Positions 18,767 through 28,694 are shown, counted from the stretch's first letter. The stretch: 64,000 nt of DNA from Glaciimonas soli (GCF_009497155.1 NZ_WINI01000006.1:124001-188000); one strand, 5' to 3'. Numbers and translations are program-made. The notes: generated by a model not told the origin, from the letters alone.

Positions 18767-20863
18767 TTATGCCCCTGAGACTGGGGTGCCATTTTCGGCT
18801 TCTTCATTTTCTTCTGCCGTTTCATCAACCGGCACTTCCAACGGTATTTCCAGCGACTCATGCGGCATATCCATCGCAGCGTCGAGTTCTTCCGACTCCA
18901 GCTCATCTGCAAGCGCATCATCTTCTTGCTCTTCAAGCTGATCGGAGGCCGGTGGCGTCAACACTTCTAGCAAACGCACTTCTATACTCAGATCAACTTC
19001 ATCCCAGCGGAGGATATCAAGTTTAACTTGGGCGCCACGCGCAACAGCAGGCATACCTGGCAATTTGATGACTAAAGGAATATCGACCAGACGCAAAATT
19101 TCGTCTTTCAACACGACCGCTTCGACTTGTTTTGCGCGGCCTTCTTTTTGTTCCTGTCCCAACCAACGCAAACACCAATAGCGCTCCATATTCGACTGAA
19201 AATCGCCATAGCCGGAATAAGCCGCATCGAAAGCAGAAACAATCGCAAACAGATCCGCATCACGTGGTTTGAACGGCGCCACCAATGGCGCTGCTATACC
19301 TTTTTCAGCGCATGCCAGAATCTGCCATTGATTCACCAAGTCGGTGTAGCGTCGCAACGGTGAAGTGCTCCAGGCATATTGATCGACGCCCAATCCTTGA
19401 TGCGGCGCAGCGTGCGTGACCATGCGCACTTGCATTTTCGCAGCCCAGCCACCGCTTCCACCGCCTTGTGCGCGATAAATACCTGGCACGCCGTGATCCG
19501 CCATGAATTTGCCCCAAGTGCTATTGGCGAAAATCATCAGTTCAGCGACGATTTTATCGAGTGGCGCACCACGTTTACGGCGGTCTATAGTGACCACATC
19601 ATCGGTCACGTAAAAATTGAAATCGACGCGATTGTTTTGCTCTGGTCGCAACCCGAAACTTTCGCGCTTGGCCATCCGGACTTGCTCCAGCACTTGTACC
19701 CATTGCCACAACACGGCGATATCGGCTTTATGCGGATAATCACCTTCACCACTGGCCAAGGTTGCCTCTGTCACCAATGCGTCCAAAGTGTTGTGGCGCA
19801 AGTTGGCAGAAATCGGTACGGCTTCGACTTTGGTTTCAGTGCTGATCAGAGTCCAATCGGCGGGATTAAGCGTCGCATACAACGATAGAGCCGGACAGTT
19901 TTTACCTTCATCCAGCGAAAAAGCGGCAACCAATTCATCCGGCAACATGGTAATTTTGTCGCCCGGCATATACACGGTTGACATGCGATGACGCGCAATC
20001 GCATCAATCGCATCGTCACGCTTTATGCCCAAACCCGGCGCGGCGATATGAATACCGATACGGACATTGCCATCGGCAAGCGTGACGACCGATAAGGCGT
20101 CGTCAATTTCAGTCGTGGTCACATCATCGATAGAAAACGCTTTGACATCCGCCACTGGCAACGCGGCCACGCTTGGAACGGTGATCGCCGGGAAGCCCAC
20201 ACCTTTCGGGAAAAATTCATAACGGAATTTAGAGAAATGCAGTTCTTTCGGTGACGCGATACCACCGACCGCCAGCATCAAACGTTGCGGCGTGGTTTGC
20301 AATTCATTACATGCTGCATCCAACGCTTTATATTCAATGCTATTTTTATCTGGTTTGAAAAGTAAATGCAGTACGGATGGCTGCATCACCTCGGGCAATT
20401 GATTTGCCTTCAGTTGCTCTACATACTGTGCTTGAATCACGGCCTGCTGCTGCTTCTTTTCGATACCTGCCTGTGCCGCTTTCAGCGATGCTTCCGGCGC
20501 AGCTTTATAACGACCGCGACCTTTTTTATAAAAATAAATCGGCGAACTATGCAAACGCATCAGCAATCCTGCCGCTTCGGCTGGTTGTGGTGCATGGCCA
20601 AAATATTCTGCGCCCAATTCTGCAAAACCAAACTCTTCCTGTCCCGCCACTTCCCACAGAAAATCAACGTCAACATCTTGCGCTATTTTTTGCGCGTCTT
20701 CCAATAATTGATGCGGCGTCGGCGCGCTGTATTGCAACAGCACGTCTTTGGATTTGATTTTGCTGCGCTTGCCCGTCGGCAGTTCGACCTGATAGGCCTC
20801 GCCTTGCTGCGACAAAACCGTACCTGCTTTAAAGTCGCCGGACTCTTCAAAAAATAGATTCAT
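18767..20863 (-). CDS. RNase II/RNase R-type (RNB domain) exoribonuclease
   Basis: A 698-residue 3'-to-5' hydrolytic exoribonuclease of the VacB/RNase II family. The RNB catalytic region begins near residue 240 with AFSIDDVTTTEIDDALSV, carrying the metal-binding aspartates. It continues with GIHIAAPG, RMSTVYMPGDKITMLPDEL and the SPLRRYTDLVNQWQI motif containing the catalytic Arg. The C terminus ends in about 60 strongly acidic residues (EEQEDDALADELE), unlike the basic tail of E. coli RNase R. No clear S1 domain is visible. The gene is first of the rnb-tonB-aroE run. I cannot separate RNase II from RNase R by sequence alone. Confidence 0.92.
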   Translation of the reverse strand: MNLFFEESGDFKAGTVLSQQGEAYQVELPTGKRSKIKSKDVLLQYSAPTPHQLLEDAQKIAQDVDVDFLWEVAGQEEFGFAELGAEYFGHAPQPAEAAGLLMRLHSSPIYFYKKGRGRYKAAPEASLKAAQAGIEKKQQQAVIQAQYVEQLKANQLPEVMQPSVLHLLFKPDKNSIEYKALDAACNELQTTPQRLMLAVGGIASPKELHFSKFRYEFFPKGVGFPAITVPSVAALPVADVKAFSIDDVTTTEIDDALSVVTLADGNVRIGIHIAAPGLGIKRDDAIDAIARHRMSTVYMPGDKITMLPDELVAAFSLDEGKNCPALSLYATLNPADWTLISTETKVEAVPISANLRHNTLDALVTEATLASGEGDYPHKADIAVLWQWVQVLEQVRMAKRESFGLRPEQNNRVDFNFYVTDDVVTIDRRKRGAPLDKIVAELMIFANSTWGKFMADHGVPGIYRAQGGGSGGWAAKMQVRMVTHAAPHQGLGVDQYAWSTSPLRRYTDLVNQWQILACAEKGIAAPLVAPFKPRDADLFAIVSAFDAAYSGYGDFQSNMERYWCLRWLGQEQKEGRAKQVEAVVLKDEILRLVDIPLVIKLPGMPAVARGAQVKLDILRWDEVDLSIEVRLLEVLTPPASDQLEEQEDDALADELESEELDAAMDMPHESLEIPLEVPVDETAEENEEAENGTPVSGA

Positions 20864-20900
20864 TGTTTGTTCAAAACTTTACAAGACGAATTTCTAATAC

Positions 20901-21512
20901 TTAAGGCTGCCGACGTAACGCAACTATCGCCGGAAAAAAAACTTCTGTGACCAACATCACGCCACCTTTGCGATGAAAGGTCGAACGTCGCGCCAGCCAT
21001 GATGTTGCGCGCTTATTGTCAAGCACATTGCCAGACTCATTGCCAGATTCATTGCCAGATTCTCTCACGCCAACAGCCGCAACCATGCGCCGCACCAGTG
21101 GATGATTGCTATATAACCGTGCGTATTGCATCTGACCGCGCCGCACCAGCGGATCATGGAATAAAGTGGTTCCTAAAGAGCGCTCGCCCAATGTGCTAAA
21201 AAATGGCCACTCGGTCGTCGTTGATGCCAACGATAAAACGGTATGACCGAATACCATCGCTTCATCATCACAACGCAGCACGACTTCACGCTCTTGCACT
21301 CGTACACGGGATGGCAAAGCTATCGCCGCATATTCATCAGCCAGACAGAATGCGTGTCTCTGATGCAAACGCTGAACCCGGAATTGTTCACAATGCGCCA
21401 TTAATTTATAGGTCAGTGATGCACGATCAGTCAGCCAATCACGCATCAACGCCGTTGGCCGCACACCGTTGGCATGATCGTGCCAATGCGCATAAGCGTG
21501 TGAACGTGGCAT
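20901..21512 (-). CDS. ubiC: Chorismate pyruvate-lyase
   Basis: Removes pyruvate from chorismate to give 4-hydroxybenzoate, the first committed step of ubiquinone synthesis; ubiA at 48707 uses the product. Family signatures are WLTDRASLTYKLMAHC, REVVLRCDDEAMVFGHTVL, the LGERSLGTTLF motif and ARRSTFHRKGGVMLVTEVF near the C terminus. A linker before the last motif contains a 12-bp tandem repeat (about 21025-21065) giving ESGN three times, which is not typical of the family. The ATG overlaps the stop of the upstream esterase gene as TAATG, so translation is coupled. Confidence 0.92.
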   Translation of the reverse strand: MPRSHAYAHWHDHANGVRPTALMRDWLTDRASLTYKLMAHCEQFRVQRLHQRHAFCLADEYAAIALPSRVRVQEREVVLRCDDEAMVFGHTVLSLASTTTEWPFFSTLGERSLGTTLFHDPLVRRGQMQYARLYSNHPLVRRMVAAVGVRESGNESGNESGNVLDNKRATSWLARRSTFHRKGGVMLVTEVFFPAIVALRRQP

Positions 21513-22096
21513 TACTTTCCAGCCCCCAGGCTGATTCCAGCAAACGCCAACACCGAATCCGCATAAGCTGCAAACTCGCTGATCCCATGATCACTGCCGT
21601 CAATAATCAATTGCTTGGCGTGCCGGTAATGCGCGACCATTTCGCGCCAGTCGAGGACTTCATCGCCGGTGGCGGCAATTAAAAAATAACGAGGCGGCCG
21701 CGTAATATGTTTTATTGTCAACGCCTGCAGTTCTGCGATGTATTCACGCTTGAATTCAAATGGCAGATCGGAGTGATAGTGATGATGAATGCCGATATAT
21801 TTTTCCAGATCACGCGGCGGTTTCACAGCGGGATTCAATAACACCGCACGACAACCATATCGTTCTGCCAGCCAGGTTGCGTAAAATCCGCCCAGAGAAG
21901 AGCCAACGATGGTCAGATCGGTCGGAGCGCGCTCTGCGATTAATCCTTCTGCCAATGCAATTGCTTCCTTCGGAGAAGCGGGTAGTTGTGGGCAGACATA
22001 GTCGTGAGCCAACCCCACAGACTGCATGCGTTCACCCAACAAGCGCGCTTTAAAGGACAACGGCGAAGAACGGAAGCCGTGCAGGTACAAAATCAT
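21512..22096 (-). CDS. YqiA-like alpha/beta-hydrolase esterase (UPF0227)
   Basis: A small, 194-residue alpha/beta-hydrolase. It has the YLHGFRSSP oxyanion-side motif, nucleophile elbow VGSSLGGFYATWL, acid region TGDEVLDW and catalytic His in DGSDHGISEFA. E. coli YqiA is an esterase of unclear physiological substrate. Its start overlaps the mpl stop (TGATG) and its stop overlaps the ubiC start (TAATG), giving a tightly coupled mpl-yqiA-ubiC unit. Confidence 0.9.
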   Translation of the reverse strand: MILYLHGFRSSPLSFKARLLGERMQSVGLAHDYVCPQLPASPKEAIALAEGLIAERAPTDLTIVGSSLGGFYATWLAERYGCRAVLLNPAVKPPRDLEKYIGIHHHYHSDLPFEFKREYIAELQALTIKHITRPPRYFLIAATGDEVLDWREMVAHYRHAKQLIIDGSDHGISEFAAYADSVLAFAGISLGAGK

Positions 22097-23517
22097 CAGA
22101 CTTGGTCCGAAGTGACAAGCACGGCCGCTAACGCATCAAGAATCTTTTGATGCACGCCACCAAAACCGCCATTACTCATTACCAGCACGTGATCACCCGG
22201 TCGCGCTGCGTGCACCACTGCCGCCACCAACTGATCTAAATCATCGTAAGCACAGGCTTTGTCGCCCAATGGCGCCAAAGCCTGTGCCAAATCCCAACCG
22301 AGTGCCGCTTTGCCAGTACCTTTGACGCCGTAACCGAATATCAGATCAGCGTCCGTCAAACTGCCCGGCAAGGCATCTTTCATGGCGCCCAATTTCATAG
22401 TGTTGGAGCGCGGCTCTAACACAGCCAGAATCCTGCCGCCTTTTCCGACTTTCTTGCGCAATCCCTCTACCGTCGTCGCAATCGCCGTCGGGTGGTGGGC
22501 AAAGTCGTCATAGACCGCAATTTGCTGTACCGTGCCGCGCAATTCCATACGGCGTTTGACGTTTTCAAATTTTGCCAGCGCTGCAACTGCTTGCGCTGGC
22601 ACGATGCCGACATGGCGTGCCGCAGCAATGGCGGCCAATGCGTTCATGCGATTATGCTCGCCGGTTAAATCCCAATGCACGGTTCCTTGTTTGACGCCAT
22701 CCAGATTGATATCAAAATCACCATTATCATGCGTCATCATGGACCAGCCAGCGCTCCAATCTACTGCGCCCTTCTCGGTGCCATTTTCGACGCCAAACAT
22801 TACTTGCTCACTCCAGCACCCACGCGACATCACGCGTTCTAATGCCGGTTCGCGCGCATTCACCACCAGACAGCCGACGCCAGGCACGGTACGCACTAAA
22901 TGATGGAATTGGGTTTCTATCGCGGCAAGATCAGGGAAGATGTCAGCGTGATCGTACTCAAGATTGTTGAGGATTGCGGTTTTTGCGTGGTAATGCACGA
23001 ATTTGCTGCGCTTATCGAAAAATGCCGTGTCGTATTCGTCTGCCTCAATGACAAAAAATGGCGCATCAGTCAATCTTGCGGAGATCGCGAAATTCATAGG
23101 CACACCGCCGATCAGAAACCCTGGATTGTAACCAGCGTCTTCCAGTATCCATGCCAGCATGGCCGAGGTTGTCGTCTTGCCGTGAGTACCCGCTACCGCC
23201 AATACCCATTTATCACGCAGAATATGCTCGCCTATCCATTGCGGACCAGAGATATAAGGCAAACCGCGATTGAGAATCTCTTCCATCAGCGGATTACCGC
23301 GTACGATGACATTCCCGATCACATACAGGTCTGGCTGTAACTCAGTCTGTGCTGCACCAAAGCCTTGGATTAACTCTATCCCTTGCGCTTCAAGCTGCGT
23401 ACTCATCGGCGGATAAACGTTTGCGTCGCAGCCGGTTACTTTATGACCAGCCTGTTTTGCTAATACCGCCACGCCACCCATAAAGGTGCCGCAAATGCCG
23501 AGAATATGAATGTGCAT
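22096..23517 (-). CDS. mpl: UDP-N-acetylmuramate:L-alanyl-gamma-D-glutamyl-meso-DAP ligase (murein recycling)
   Basis: Joins recycled tripeptide from murein turnover to UDP-MurNAc in the cytoplasm. The 473-residue Mur ligase has the Mpl-type N terminus MHIHILGICGTFMGG, ATP-binding VAGTHGKTTTSAMLAW, FVIEADEYDTAFFDKRSKF, NLEYDHADIF, the GEHNRMNALAAIAA motif and the C-terminal YDDFAHHPTAI and EPRSNTMK segments. MFGVENG... near the middle is acceptable for the family. It heads the mpl-yqiA-ubiC unit and is divergent from the gene at 23628. Confidence 0.97.
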   Translation of the reverse strand: MHIHILGICGTFMGGVAVLAKQAGHKVTGCDANVYPPMSTQLEAQGIELIQGFGAAQTELQPDLYVIGNVIVRGNPLMEEILNRGLPYISGPQWIGEHILRDKWVLAVAGTHGKTTTSAMLAWILEDAGYNPGFLIGGVPMNFAISARLTDAPFFVIEADEYDTAFFDKRSKFVHYHAKTAILNNLEYDHADIFPDLAAIETQFHHLVRTVPGVGCLVVNAREPALERVMSRGCWSEQVMFGVENGTEKGAVDWSAGWSMMTHDNGDFDINLDGVKQGTVHWDLTGEHNRMNALAAIAAARHVGIVPAQAVAALAKFENVKRRMELRGTVQQIAVYDDFAHHPTAIATTVEGLRKKVGKGGRILAVLEPRSNTMKLGAMKDALPGSLTDADLIFGYGVKGTGKAALGWDLAQALAPLGDKACAYDDLDQLVAAVVHAARPGDHVLVMSNGGFGGVHQKILDALAAVLVTSDQV

Positions 23518-23627
23518 ACTAGAGTGCCAATATTCGTTAAAAATAGAATCCTAGATTTTACCTGAGCAACGAACATGAACGTGATATCTGATGCGACTAT
23601 TGCCTATTAAGAAGAAGAAAATGTTTT

Positions 23628-24263
23628 ATGATGCCGTTTATGGCCAGCAAACACTCCCCCGAATTTGATCAAATACGCGCCCAAATCGCCGCCAGCGCTG
23701 CGCGCATGATCGCAGAAGACGGCGCCGACTATGGCACCGCCAAGCAGAAAGCCGCGCAACAAGCTTTCGGTAACAGCCGCGTTCCCGGCAATTGCATGCC
23801 GGATAACAGCCAAATCGAAGAAGAAGTCCGTTTATATAACGCCTTGTTCTTTGCTGACTCACAACCCGCGCGATTAGTCCATTTGCGCACGTTGTCCGTG
23901 GAAATGATGACGGAACTGGCGGCGTTTAATCCTTATTTGACTGGTGCGGTACTTAACGGCACGGCCGGTGAGCATGCAGACATCCATTTACATTTGTTCG
24001 TCGACAGCCCAAAAGAAGTTGAAATTTATCTATTAAATAAAAATATTCAGTTCGAAATTTCTGAAAGCGACAATTTCAATCGCCCGGAAAAGCGCCGCGG
24101 TCGCAGCGACGTTGAACCGCAAGAAACCTTGAGCTTCATGTACAAGCAAGAAAGCATCCATTTGGCACTTTATGATGCCAATGACTTACGCAACACCAGC
24201 ACTGCCAGCGGCAAGCGTATTGAGCGCGCAAATCTGGCGACCGTGCTTGCCCTGCTAAAATAG
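23628..24263 (+). CDS. Conserved protein with nucleotidyltransferase-like core, unknown function
   Basis: A 211-residue soluble protein that I associate with a Burkholderiales-conserved family lying next to mpl, without a proven function. The central segment FNPYLTGAVLNGTAGEHADI followed by HLHLFVDSPKEVEIYLL resembles a minimal nucleotidyltransferase core (G...GTA...DI.L.LF), but the second acidic position is partly replaced by His. The N terminus (ARMIAEDGADYGTAKQKAA) is helical and charged. The annotated ATG is followed closely by two more; MASKHSPEF at 23640 may be the true start. It is separated by 38 bp from the downstream thioredoxin gene. Confidence 0.75.
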   Translation: MMPFMASKHSPEFDQIRAQIAASAARMIAEDGADYGTAKQKAAQQAFGNSRVPGNCMPDNSQIEEEVRLYNALFFADSQPARLVHLRTLSVEMMTELAAFNPYLTGAVLNGTAGEHADIHLHLFVDSPKEVEIYLLNKNIQFEISESDNFNRPEKRRGRSDVEPQETLSFMYKQESIHLALYDANDLRNTSTASGKRIERANLATVLALLK

Positions 24264-24301
24264 CCAGCTGGCGACAAACCCAAACCAAAACTGACGAAAG
24301 T

Positions 24302-24832
24302 ATGCAGATGAAACGCAAATTGCTCATATATATTCCTATCGCACTCCTATTTGCGGCTATCGGCGCTTACTTTAATCTGCAACGCCTGGAACCCAGCTCC
24401 CCTGAAACACTGGCAGTAAATCAACTTTTCGCTCAACCCATGGTCACTGCGAACGGCATACAAGTTCCGTTATCGCAATGGAAAGGCAAACCATTAATCG
24501 TCAATTTCTGGGCAACCTGGTGCGGACCTTGCGTTGAAGAAATGCCCGAGTTGAATAATATGCAAGTAGAACTGCTAAAGAAAAATATTCAAATTATTGG
24601 CGTCGGCATAGACTCCCAGGAAAATATTACAAAGTTCGCCGACAAATATAAAATTACTTACCCGCTGTACGTTGCAGGCACGGACGGCACAGCATTGCTA
24701 CGTCAATTCGGCAATGCTGCAGGAGGATTGCCATTCACTTTATTAATTGGCGCAGATGGTAAAGTGAAAAAAACACTCCTCGGTGGCATCAATTTTGACG
24801 AATTAAAGAAAGATTTGGAATTGCTACAGTAA
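24302..24832 (+). CDS. TlpA/ResA-like membrane-anchored thioredoxin
   Basis: A 176-residue periplasmic thiol-disulfide oxidoreductase. An N-terminal anchor (LLIYIPIALLFAAIGAYF) is followed by a thioredoxin fold with the active site WCGPC in NFWATWCGPCVEEMPEL, and the cis-Pro region GGLPFTLLIGADG. These proteins reduce partner disulfides, for instance in cytochrome c maturation, though no such genes are adjacent. In Burkholderiales this gene commonly precedes aroQ-accBC, as here. Two close ATGs (24302 and 24308) are equally plausible. Confidence 0.93.
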   Translation: MQMKRKLLIYIPIALLFAAIGAYFNLQRLEPSSPETLAVNQLFAQPMVTANGIQVPLSQWKGKPLIVNFWATWCGPCVEEMPELNNMQVELLKKNIQIIGVGIDSQENITKFADKYKITYPLYVAGTDGTALLRQFGNAAGGLPFTLLIGADGKVKKTLLGGINFDELKKDLELLQ

Positions 24833-24971
24833 TAACAAATGGTGCCCTATCATCAGTGACATATAGTCAGTAATAGCCTATGGATCTTGGCTAGAAACAA
24901 AAATTTCCTTGCCAGTTAAAGCCATTTGACGGCAAAATGCGCCCATCGTCGTCAAACGGAGCTTTATCTCC

Positions 24972-25409
24972 ATGGCAAAAAATATACTTCTACTCAATGG
25001 CCCTAATTTGAATTTGCTGGGCATACGTGAGCCGGAAGTCTACGGATCCACCACGCTAGCTGAAATAGAGCAAGCGGCTCAAGCACAAGCTGCGGCGGCT
25101 GGCGCTCAGCTTGCGTGCTTCCAAAGCAATCACGAAGGTGCATTGATAGACCGAATTCATGCCGCCCAAGCGCAGGGTGTGGATGCGATCATCATCAATC
25201 CTGGTGGCTTGACACATACCAGCGTTGCTTTGAGAGATGCTTTGGCAGGTATCGCCATTCGCTTCGTTGAAATCCATATCTCCAATGTTCATCAACGCGA
25301 AAATTTCCGCCATCATTCTTATTTATCGGGTATTGCCGTTGGCGTCATTTGTGGATTTGGCGTGGAGGGCTATCAACTTGCGATAGAATTTGTGCTTAAA
25401 AAACTTTAA
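24972..25409 (+). CDS. aroQ: Type II 3-dehydroquinate dehydratase
   Basis: Converts 3-dehydroquinate to 3-dehydroshikimate. The 145-residue length and motifs are typical for the dodecameric type II enzyme: [18 protein letters not shown] with the catalytic Tyr, [28 protein letters not shown], and [18 protein letters not shown] with the catalytic His. A GGAG-containing ribosome site lies just ahead of the ATG. It lies upstream of accB, a widely conserved neighbour relation. Confidence 0.98.
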   Translation: MAKNILLLNGPNLNLLGIREPEVYGSTTLAEIEQAAQAQAAAAGAQLACFQSNHEGALIDRIHAAQAQGVDAIIINPGGLTHTSVALRDALAGIAIRFVEIHISNVHQRENFRHHSYLSGIAVGVICGFGVEGYQLAIEFVLKKL

Positions 25410-25628
25410 TTTAACCTTAAGCCTTAAAATATTGCACTATCGCAATAAAATTTACACCCCAAATACATATAATTTGCTGTAAATTCGCCTATCCGCCAAT
25501 AAAGAAGAAGAATGGCAGTTATTTTTGGCGATAATTTTTAACTTTTATACTAATTGTTTGTACTGAGCTTGTTGCAACTCAGGTTGCGACTAAGCCGTAC
25601 AAATCATAACCATTTTGAAGGAATGCAC

Positions 25629-26093
25629 ATGGATTTGAGAAAACTCAAAACGCTGATCGATTTAGTCGCAGAATCGGACATCGAAGAGCTGGAAGTGACA
25701 GAAGGCGAAAGCAAAGTACGCATCGTCAAATCATCCGGTCAGCAAAATCACATGGTCATGATGCAACCGCAAATGGCGCAAAACCCAACGCAAGTTCAAG
25801 TCGCAGCACCGGTTGCCGCTTCGGTTGCGCCGGCTGCAGCAGCTCCGGCAGTACCTGAAGGACATGTCGTCAAATCGCCTATGGTTGGTACTTTCTATCG
25901 CTCTTCATCACCTGGCACGCCGCCGTTTGTTGAAGTTGGTGCTGAAATCAAAGAAGGTCAGACCGTATGTATTATTGAAGCCATGAAATTGCTCAATGAA
26001 ATTGAAGCAGATGCGTCGGGCAAAATTCTGAAGATTTTGGTTGAAAATGGCCAACCGGTCGAATTCGGTCAGCCTTTGTTTATTATTGGTTAA
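25629..26093 (+). CDS. accB: Biotin carboxyl carrier protein of acetyl-CoA carboxylase
   Basis: Carries biotin between the carboxylase and transferase of acetyl-CoA carboxylase, the first step of fatty acid synthesis. It shows the N-terminal [21 protein letters not shown] helix, a Met/Gln then Ala/Pro-rich flexible linker, and the C-terminal biotinyl domain with the biotinylated lysine K120 in [11 protein letters not shown]. The start at 25629 is chosen because GAAGGA lies 7 bases upstream; ATG 25623 is too close to it, and a frame reaching 25554 is not supported. The 219-bp upstream gap probably holds the accBC promoter; a TATAAT at 25468 lacks a well-spaced -35. Confidence 0.97.
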   Translation: MDLRKLKTLIDLVAESDIEELEVTEGESKVRIVKSSGQQNHMVMMQPQMAQNPTQVQVAAPVAASVAPAAAAPAVPEGHVVKSPMVGTFYRSSSPGTPPFVEVGAEIKEGQTVCIIEAMKLLNEIEADASGKILKILVENGQPVEFGQPLFIIG

Positions 26094-26105
26094 TACATGC
26101 CTTCG

Positions 26106-26195
26106 TTACGCCTGAACTGACTTAAGTTAAGGCGTAAAAAAGCAAAGCATGAATTTGAAGCTGCAATACAGCTGCCCTTTGCGGCTGTATTGCAG
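26106..26195 (+). other. Two hairpins in the accB-accC gap
   Basis: TTACGCCT (26106-26113) pairs with AGGCGTAA (26130-26137). A second, stronger hairpin pairs CTGCAATACAGC (26161-26172) with GCTGTATTGCAG (26184-26195) around an 11-base loop. Neither is followed by a T-run, so they are unlikely to be simple terminators. They may tune the ratio of AccB to AccC by mRNA processing or stability, which is an inference. Confidence 0.6.
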
Positions 26196-26216
26196 GCTAT
26201 TTAACTGTAACGTAAC

Positions 26217-26305
26217 TGAACCGCTGGCTTAATTGCTGCATAAATGCTAACTTAATTTCCACATTAATTGCTGCTGCATTAATTGCTGTATTAACCGCTG
26301 AAATC
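26217..26305 (+). repeat. TTAATTGCTG short repeats upstream of accC
   Basis: The string TTAATTGCTG occurs three times between about 26228 and 26290, interleaved with two CCGCTG(G/A) units. The spacing is irregular, consistent with degenerate local duplication. It directly precedes accC and may form part of its leader. Confidence 0.5.
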
Positions 26306-26327
26306 CTAGCGACGGATAAATCACTAT

Positions 26328-27698
26328 ATGTTTGAAAAAATCCTTATTGCCAATCGCGGCGAAATTGCCTTGCGCATTCAACGTGCCTGCCGTGAATTAG
26401 GTATCAAGACCGTAGTCGTGCACTCGGAAGCTGATCGCGAAGCCAAATATGTGAAACTGGCTGACGAGTCGGTCTGTATCGGTCCGGCACCGTCGAGCTT
26501 GAGCTATTTGAATATGCCAGCCATCATCAGCGCTGCAGAAGTCACTGATGCCGAGGCAATCCACCCTGGTTATGGCTTCCTTTCTGAAAATGCCGATTTT
26601 GCTGAGCGCGTTGAGCAATCCGGTTTTGTCTTCATCGGCCCGCGCCCAGCCAATATTCGCTTGATGGGCGATAAAGTATCGGCCAAACAAGCCATGATAC
26701 GTGCCGGCGTACCGTGCGTTCCAGGTTCGGAAGGTGCGCTGCCGGACGATCCTAAAGAAATCATCAAGATCGCCCGTAAAATCGGCTATCCAGTCATTAT
26801 CAAAGCCTCTGGCGGCGGCGGCGGACGCGGTATGCGCGTGGTGCATACCGAAGCGGCACTGGCCAATGCAGTCGTCATGACGAAGACTGAAGCTGGCGCA
26901 GCGTTTGGTAATCCTGAAGTGTATATGGAGAAATATCTGGAAAATCCACGTCACGTGGAAATCCAGATCCTGGCCGATCAATTCAAAAATGCGATCTGGC
27001 TGGGTGAGCGCGATTGCTCCATGCAGCGCCGTCACCAAAAAGTTATCGAAGAAGCGCCGGCACCCGGCATTCCACGCAAGCTGGTTGAAAAAATCGGTGA
27101 TCGTTGCGCCGAGGCTTGCCGCAAAATGGATTATCGCGGCGCTGGAACGTTTGAGTTCCTGTACGAAAACGGCGAATTCTATTTCATCGAGATGAATACC
27201 CGGGTTCAGGTTGAGCATCCGATCACAGAAATGATTAGCGGTGTTGACATCGTCCAAGAGCAAATTCGTATCGCTGCGGGCGAAAAACTTCGCTATCGTC
27301 AACGCGATATTCAGCTGACTGGCCATTCCATCGAATGCCGGATTAACGCCGAAGATCCATTTAAATTTACGCCTTCTCCTGGCAAAATCTTGTCTTGGCA
27401 TGCTCCTGGCGGCCCTGGCATTCGGGTTGATTCGCACGCTTATGCTGGCTATGTTGTACCGCCATATTATGACTCCATGGTCGGCAAAGTAATTTCTTAC
27501 GGTGCCACCCGTGAACAAGCGATACGACGGATGCAAATCGCCTTATCAGAAATGGTGGTCGAGGGCATTCAAACCAACATTCCATTGCATCGCGAATTGA
27601 TGGTTGACGCACGCTTTATCGAAGGTGGGACTAATATTCATTATCTGGAAAACAAACTGGCTGAAAGGCCAGATTTGACCAAACCGGTTAAAAAATAA
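26328..27698 (+). CDS. accC: Biotin carboxylase subunit of acetyl-CoA carboxylase
   Basis: ATP-dependent carboxylation of the biotin on AccB. The 456-residue ATP-grasp enzyme has the N-terminal [20 protein letters not shown], the Gly-rich loop [23 protein letters not shown], the catalytic [19 protein letters not shown] and the [20 protein letters not shown] motif. The biotin-carboxylase C-terminal domain follows ([20 protein letters not shown]). It lies 234 bp after accB, an unusually wide gap for this pair, holding hairpins and short repeats. Confidence 0.98.
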   Translation: MFEKILIANRGEIALRIQRACRELGIKTVVVHSEADREAKYVKLADESVCIGPAPSSLSYLNMPAIISAAEVTDAEAIHPGYGFLSENADFAERVEQSGFVFIGPRPANIRLMGDKVSAKQAMIRAGVPCVPGSEGALPDDPKEIIKIARKIGYPVIIKASGGGGGRGMRVVHTEAALANAVVMTKTEAGAAFGNPEVYMEKYLENPRHVEIQILADQFKNAIWLGERDCSMQRRHQKVIEEAPAPGIPRKLVEKIGDRCAEACRKMDYRGAGTFEFLYENGEFYFIEMNTRVQVEHPITEMISGVDIVQEQIRIAAGEKLRYRQRDIQLTGHSIECRINAEDPFKFTPSPGKILSWHAPGGPGIRVDSHAYAGYVVPPYYDSMVGKVISYGATREQAIRRMQIALSEMVVEGIQTNIPLHRELMVDARFIEGGTNIHYLENKLAERPDLTKPVKK

Positions 27699-27782
27699 TT
27701 AGTTCTGATGCATTGGGGCACCGAGGGTTTTTACCGTTTGTGCCCCACTATACTGCCCTACATCGTCACCACGGAAATATTC

Positions 27783-28694
27783 ATGAGCTGGACCGAAATT
27801 GTTATTGAAGTCGCCCGTAATCAGGCCGAGGCGTTATCCGATGCCTTGATGGAAGCTGGCGCCTTGTCGGTTTCGGTGGAAGATGCGGATGAAGGTACCG
27901 ACGCCGAACAACCATTGTTTGGCGAGCCCGGCATGGAGCCAACCGAGTCCGCCTGGGAGCGCAGCCGTGTGGTTGCACTAACCGATGTTGATAGCGATCA
28001 CGCCGCCATCGTCAGCGCTGCTGCACTGGCTTGTGGGTTACCTGCACCCGCTTTCGAGTTACGCCCAGTCGGCGAACAAGATTGGGTAAGACTAACCCAA
28101 TCCCAATTTACCCCTATGCAGATAGGCAAGAATATCTGGGTAGTCCCAAGCTGGCATGACACGCCAGATCCGGGTGCATTAATACTAGAATTAGATCCCG
28201 GTTTGGCCTTTGGCACCGGCAGTCATCCCACTACGCGCTTGTGCATGGAATGGCTGGAAACGCATATCACCGAAAATCCTGCCCATCCGATCACCTCGGT
28301 ACTCGATTACGGTTGTGGCTCTGGAATTCTAGCGATGGTGGCTAAGAAGTTAGGCGTGCCTAAAGTCATAGGGGTTGATATCGATCCGCAGGCCATTGAG
28401 TCGGCAAGCTTTAACAGCATCCGTAATCAATGTGAAATTGCGTATGCTCTGCCGGATGAGTTTGCCAAAAATTCAGCGCAATTCGACATCGTGGTTGCCA
28501 ACATTCTTTCTGGTCCGCTGCAAGAAATGAGTGGCATGCTTTGTGGACGTATAGCCAAAGGCGGCAGTTTAATTCTGTCTGGCATATTGGCGACTCAAGC
28601 GCACGAAGTGATTGCCGCTTATGCGCCATTCATCACACTCTCTGTCTGGCGCCAGCAAGAGGATTGGGTGGCACTATCAGGTAAGTTGAACTAG
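27783..28694 (+). CDS. prmA: Ribosomal protein L11 methyltransferase
   Basis: SAM-dependent trimethylation of ribosomal protein L11. It has the N-terminal substrate domain ([20 protein letters not shown]), a linker with [20 protein letters not shown], and the SAM motifs [16 protein letters not shown] and [11 protein letters not shown], followed by [10 protein letters not shown] (NPPY-like motif) and LILSGIL. The ATG at 27783 is chosen over a 25-residue longer frame because it matches the family N terminus. It follows accC and is 2 bp ahead of the zinc-ribbon gene. Confidence 0.97.
   Translation: MSWTEIVIEVARNQAEALSDALMEAGALSVSVEDADEGTDAEQPLFGEPGMEPTESAWERSRVVALTDVDSDHAAIVSAAALACGLPAPAFELRPVGEQDWVRLTQSQFTPMQIGKNIWVVPSWHDTPDPGALILELDPGLAFGTGSHPTTRLCMEWLETHITENPAHPITSVLDYGCGSGILAMVAKKLGVPKVIGVDIDPQAIESASFNSIRNQCEIAYALPDEFAKNSAQFDIVVANILSGPLQEMSGMLCGRIAKGGSLILSGILATQAHEVIAAYAPFITLSVWRQQEDWVALSGKLN

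Noticed and set aside
25451-25473. TTTACA and TATAAT upstream of accB as a promoter
   Set aside because: The boxes are only 11 bp apart, too close for a sigma-70 promoter. A TATACT at 25546 has no good -35 either.
26397-27536. Long minus-strand open frame (379 residues) opposite accC
   Set aside because: It lies fully antisense to accC, whose protein is strongly recognisable. The frame is rich in His, Arg and Phe without any family pattern and is a codon-bias shadow.
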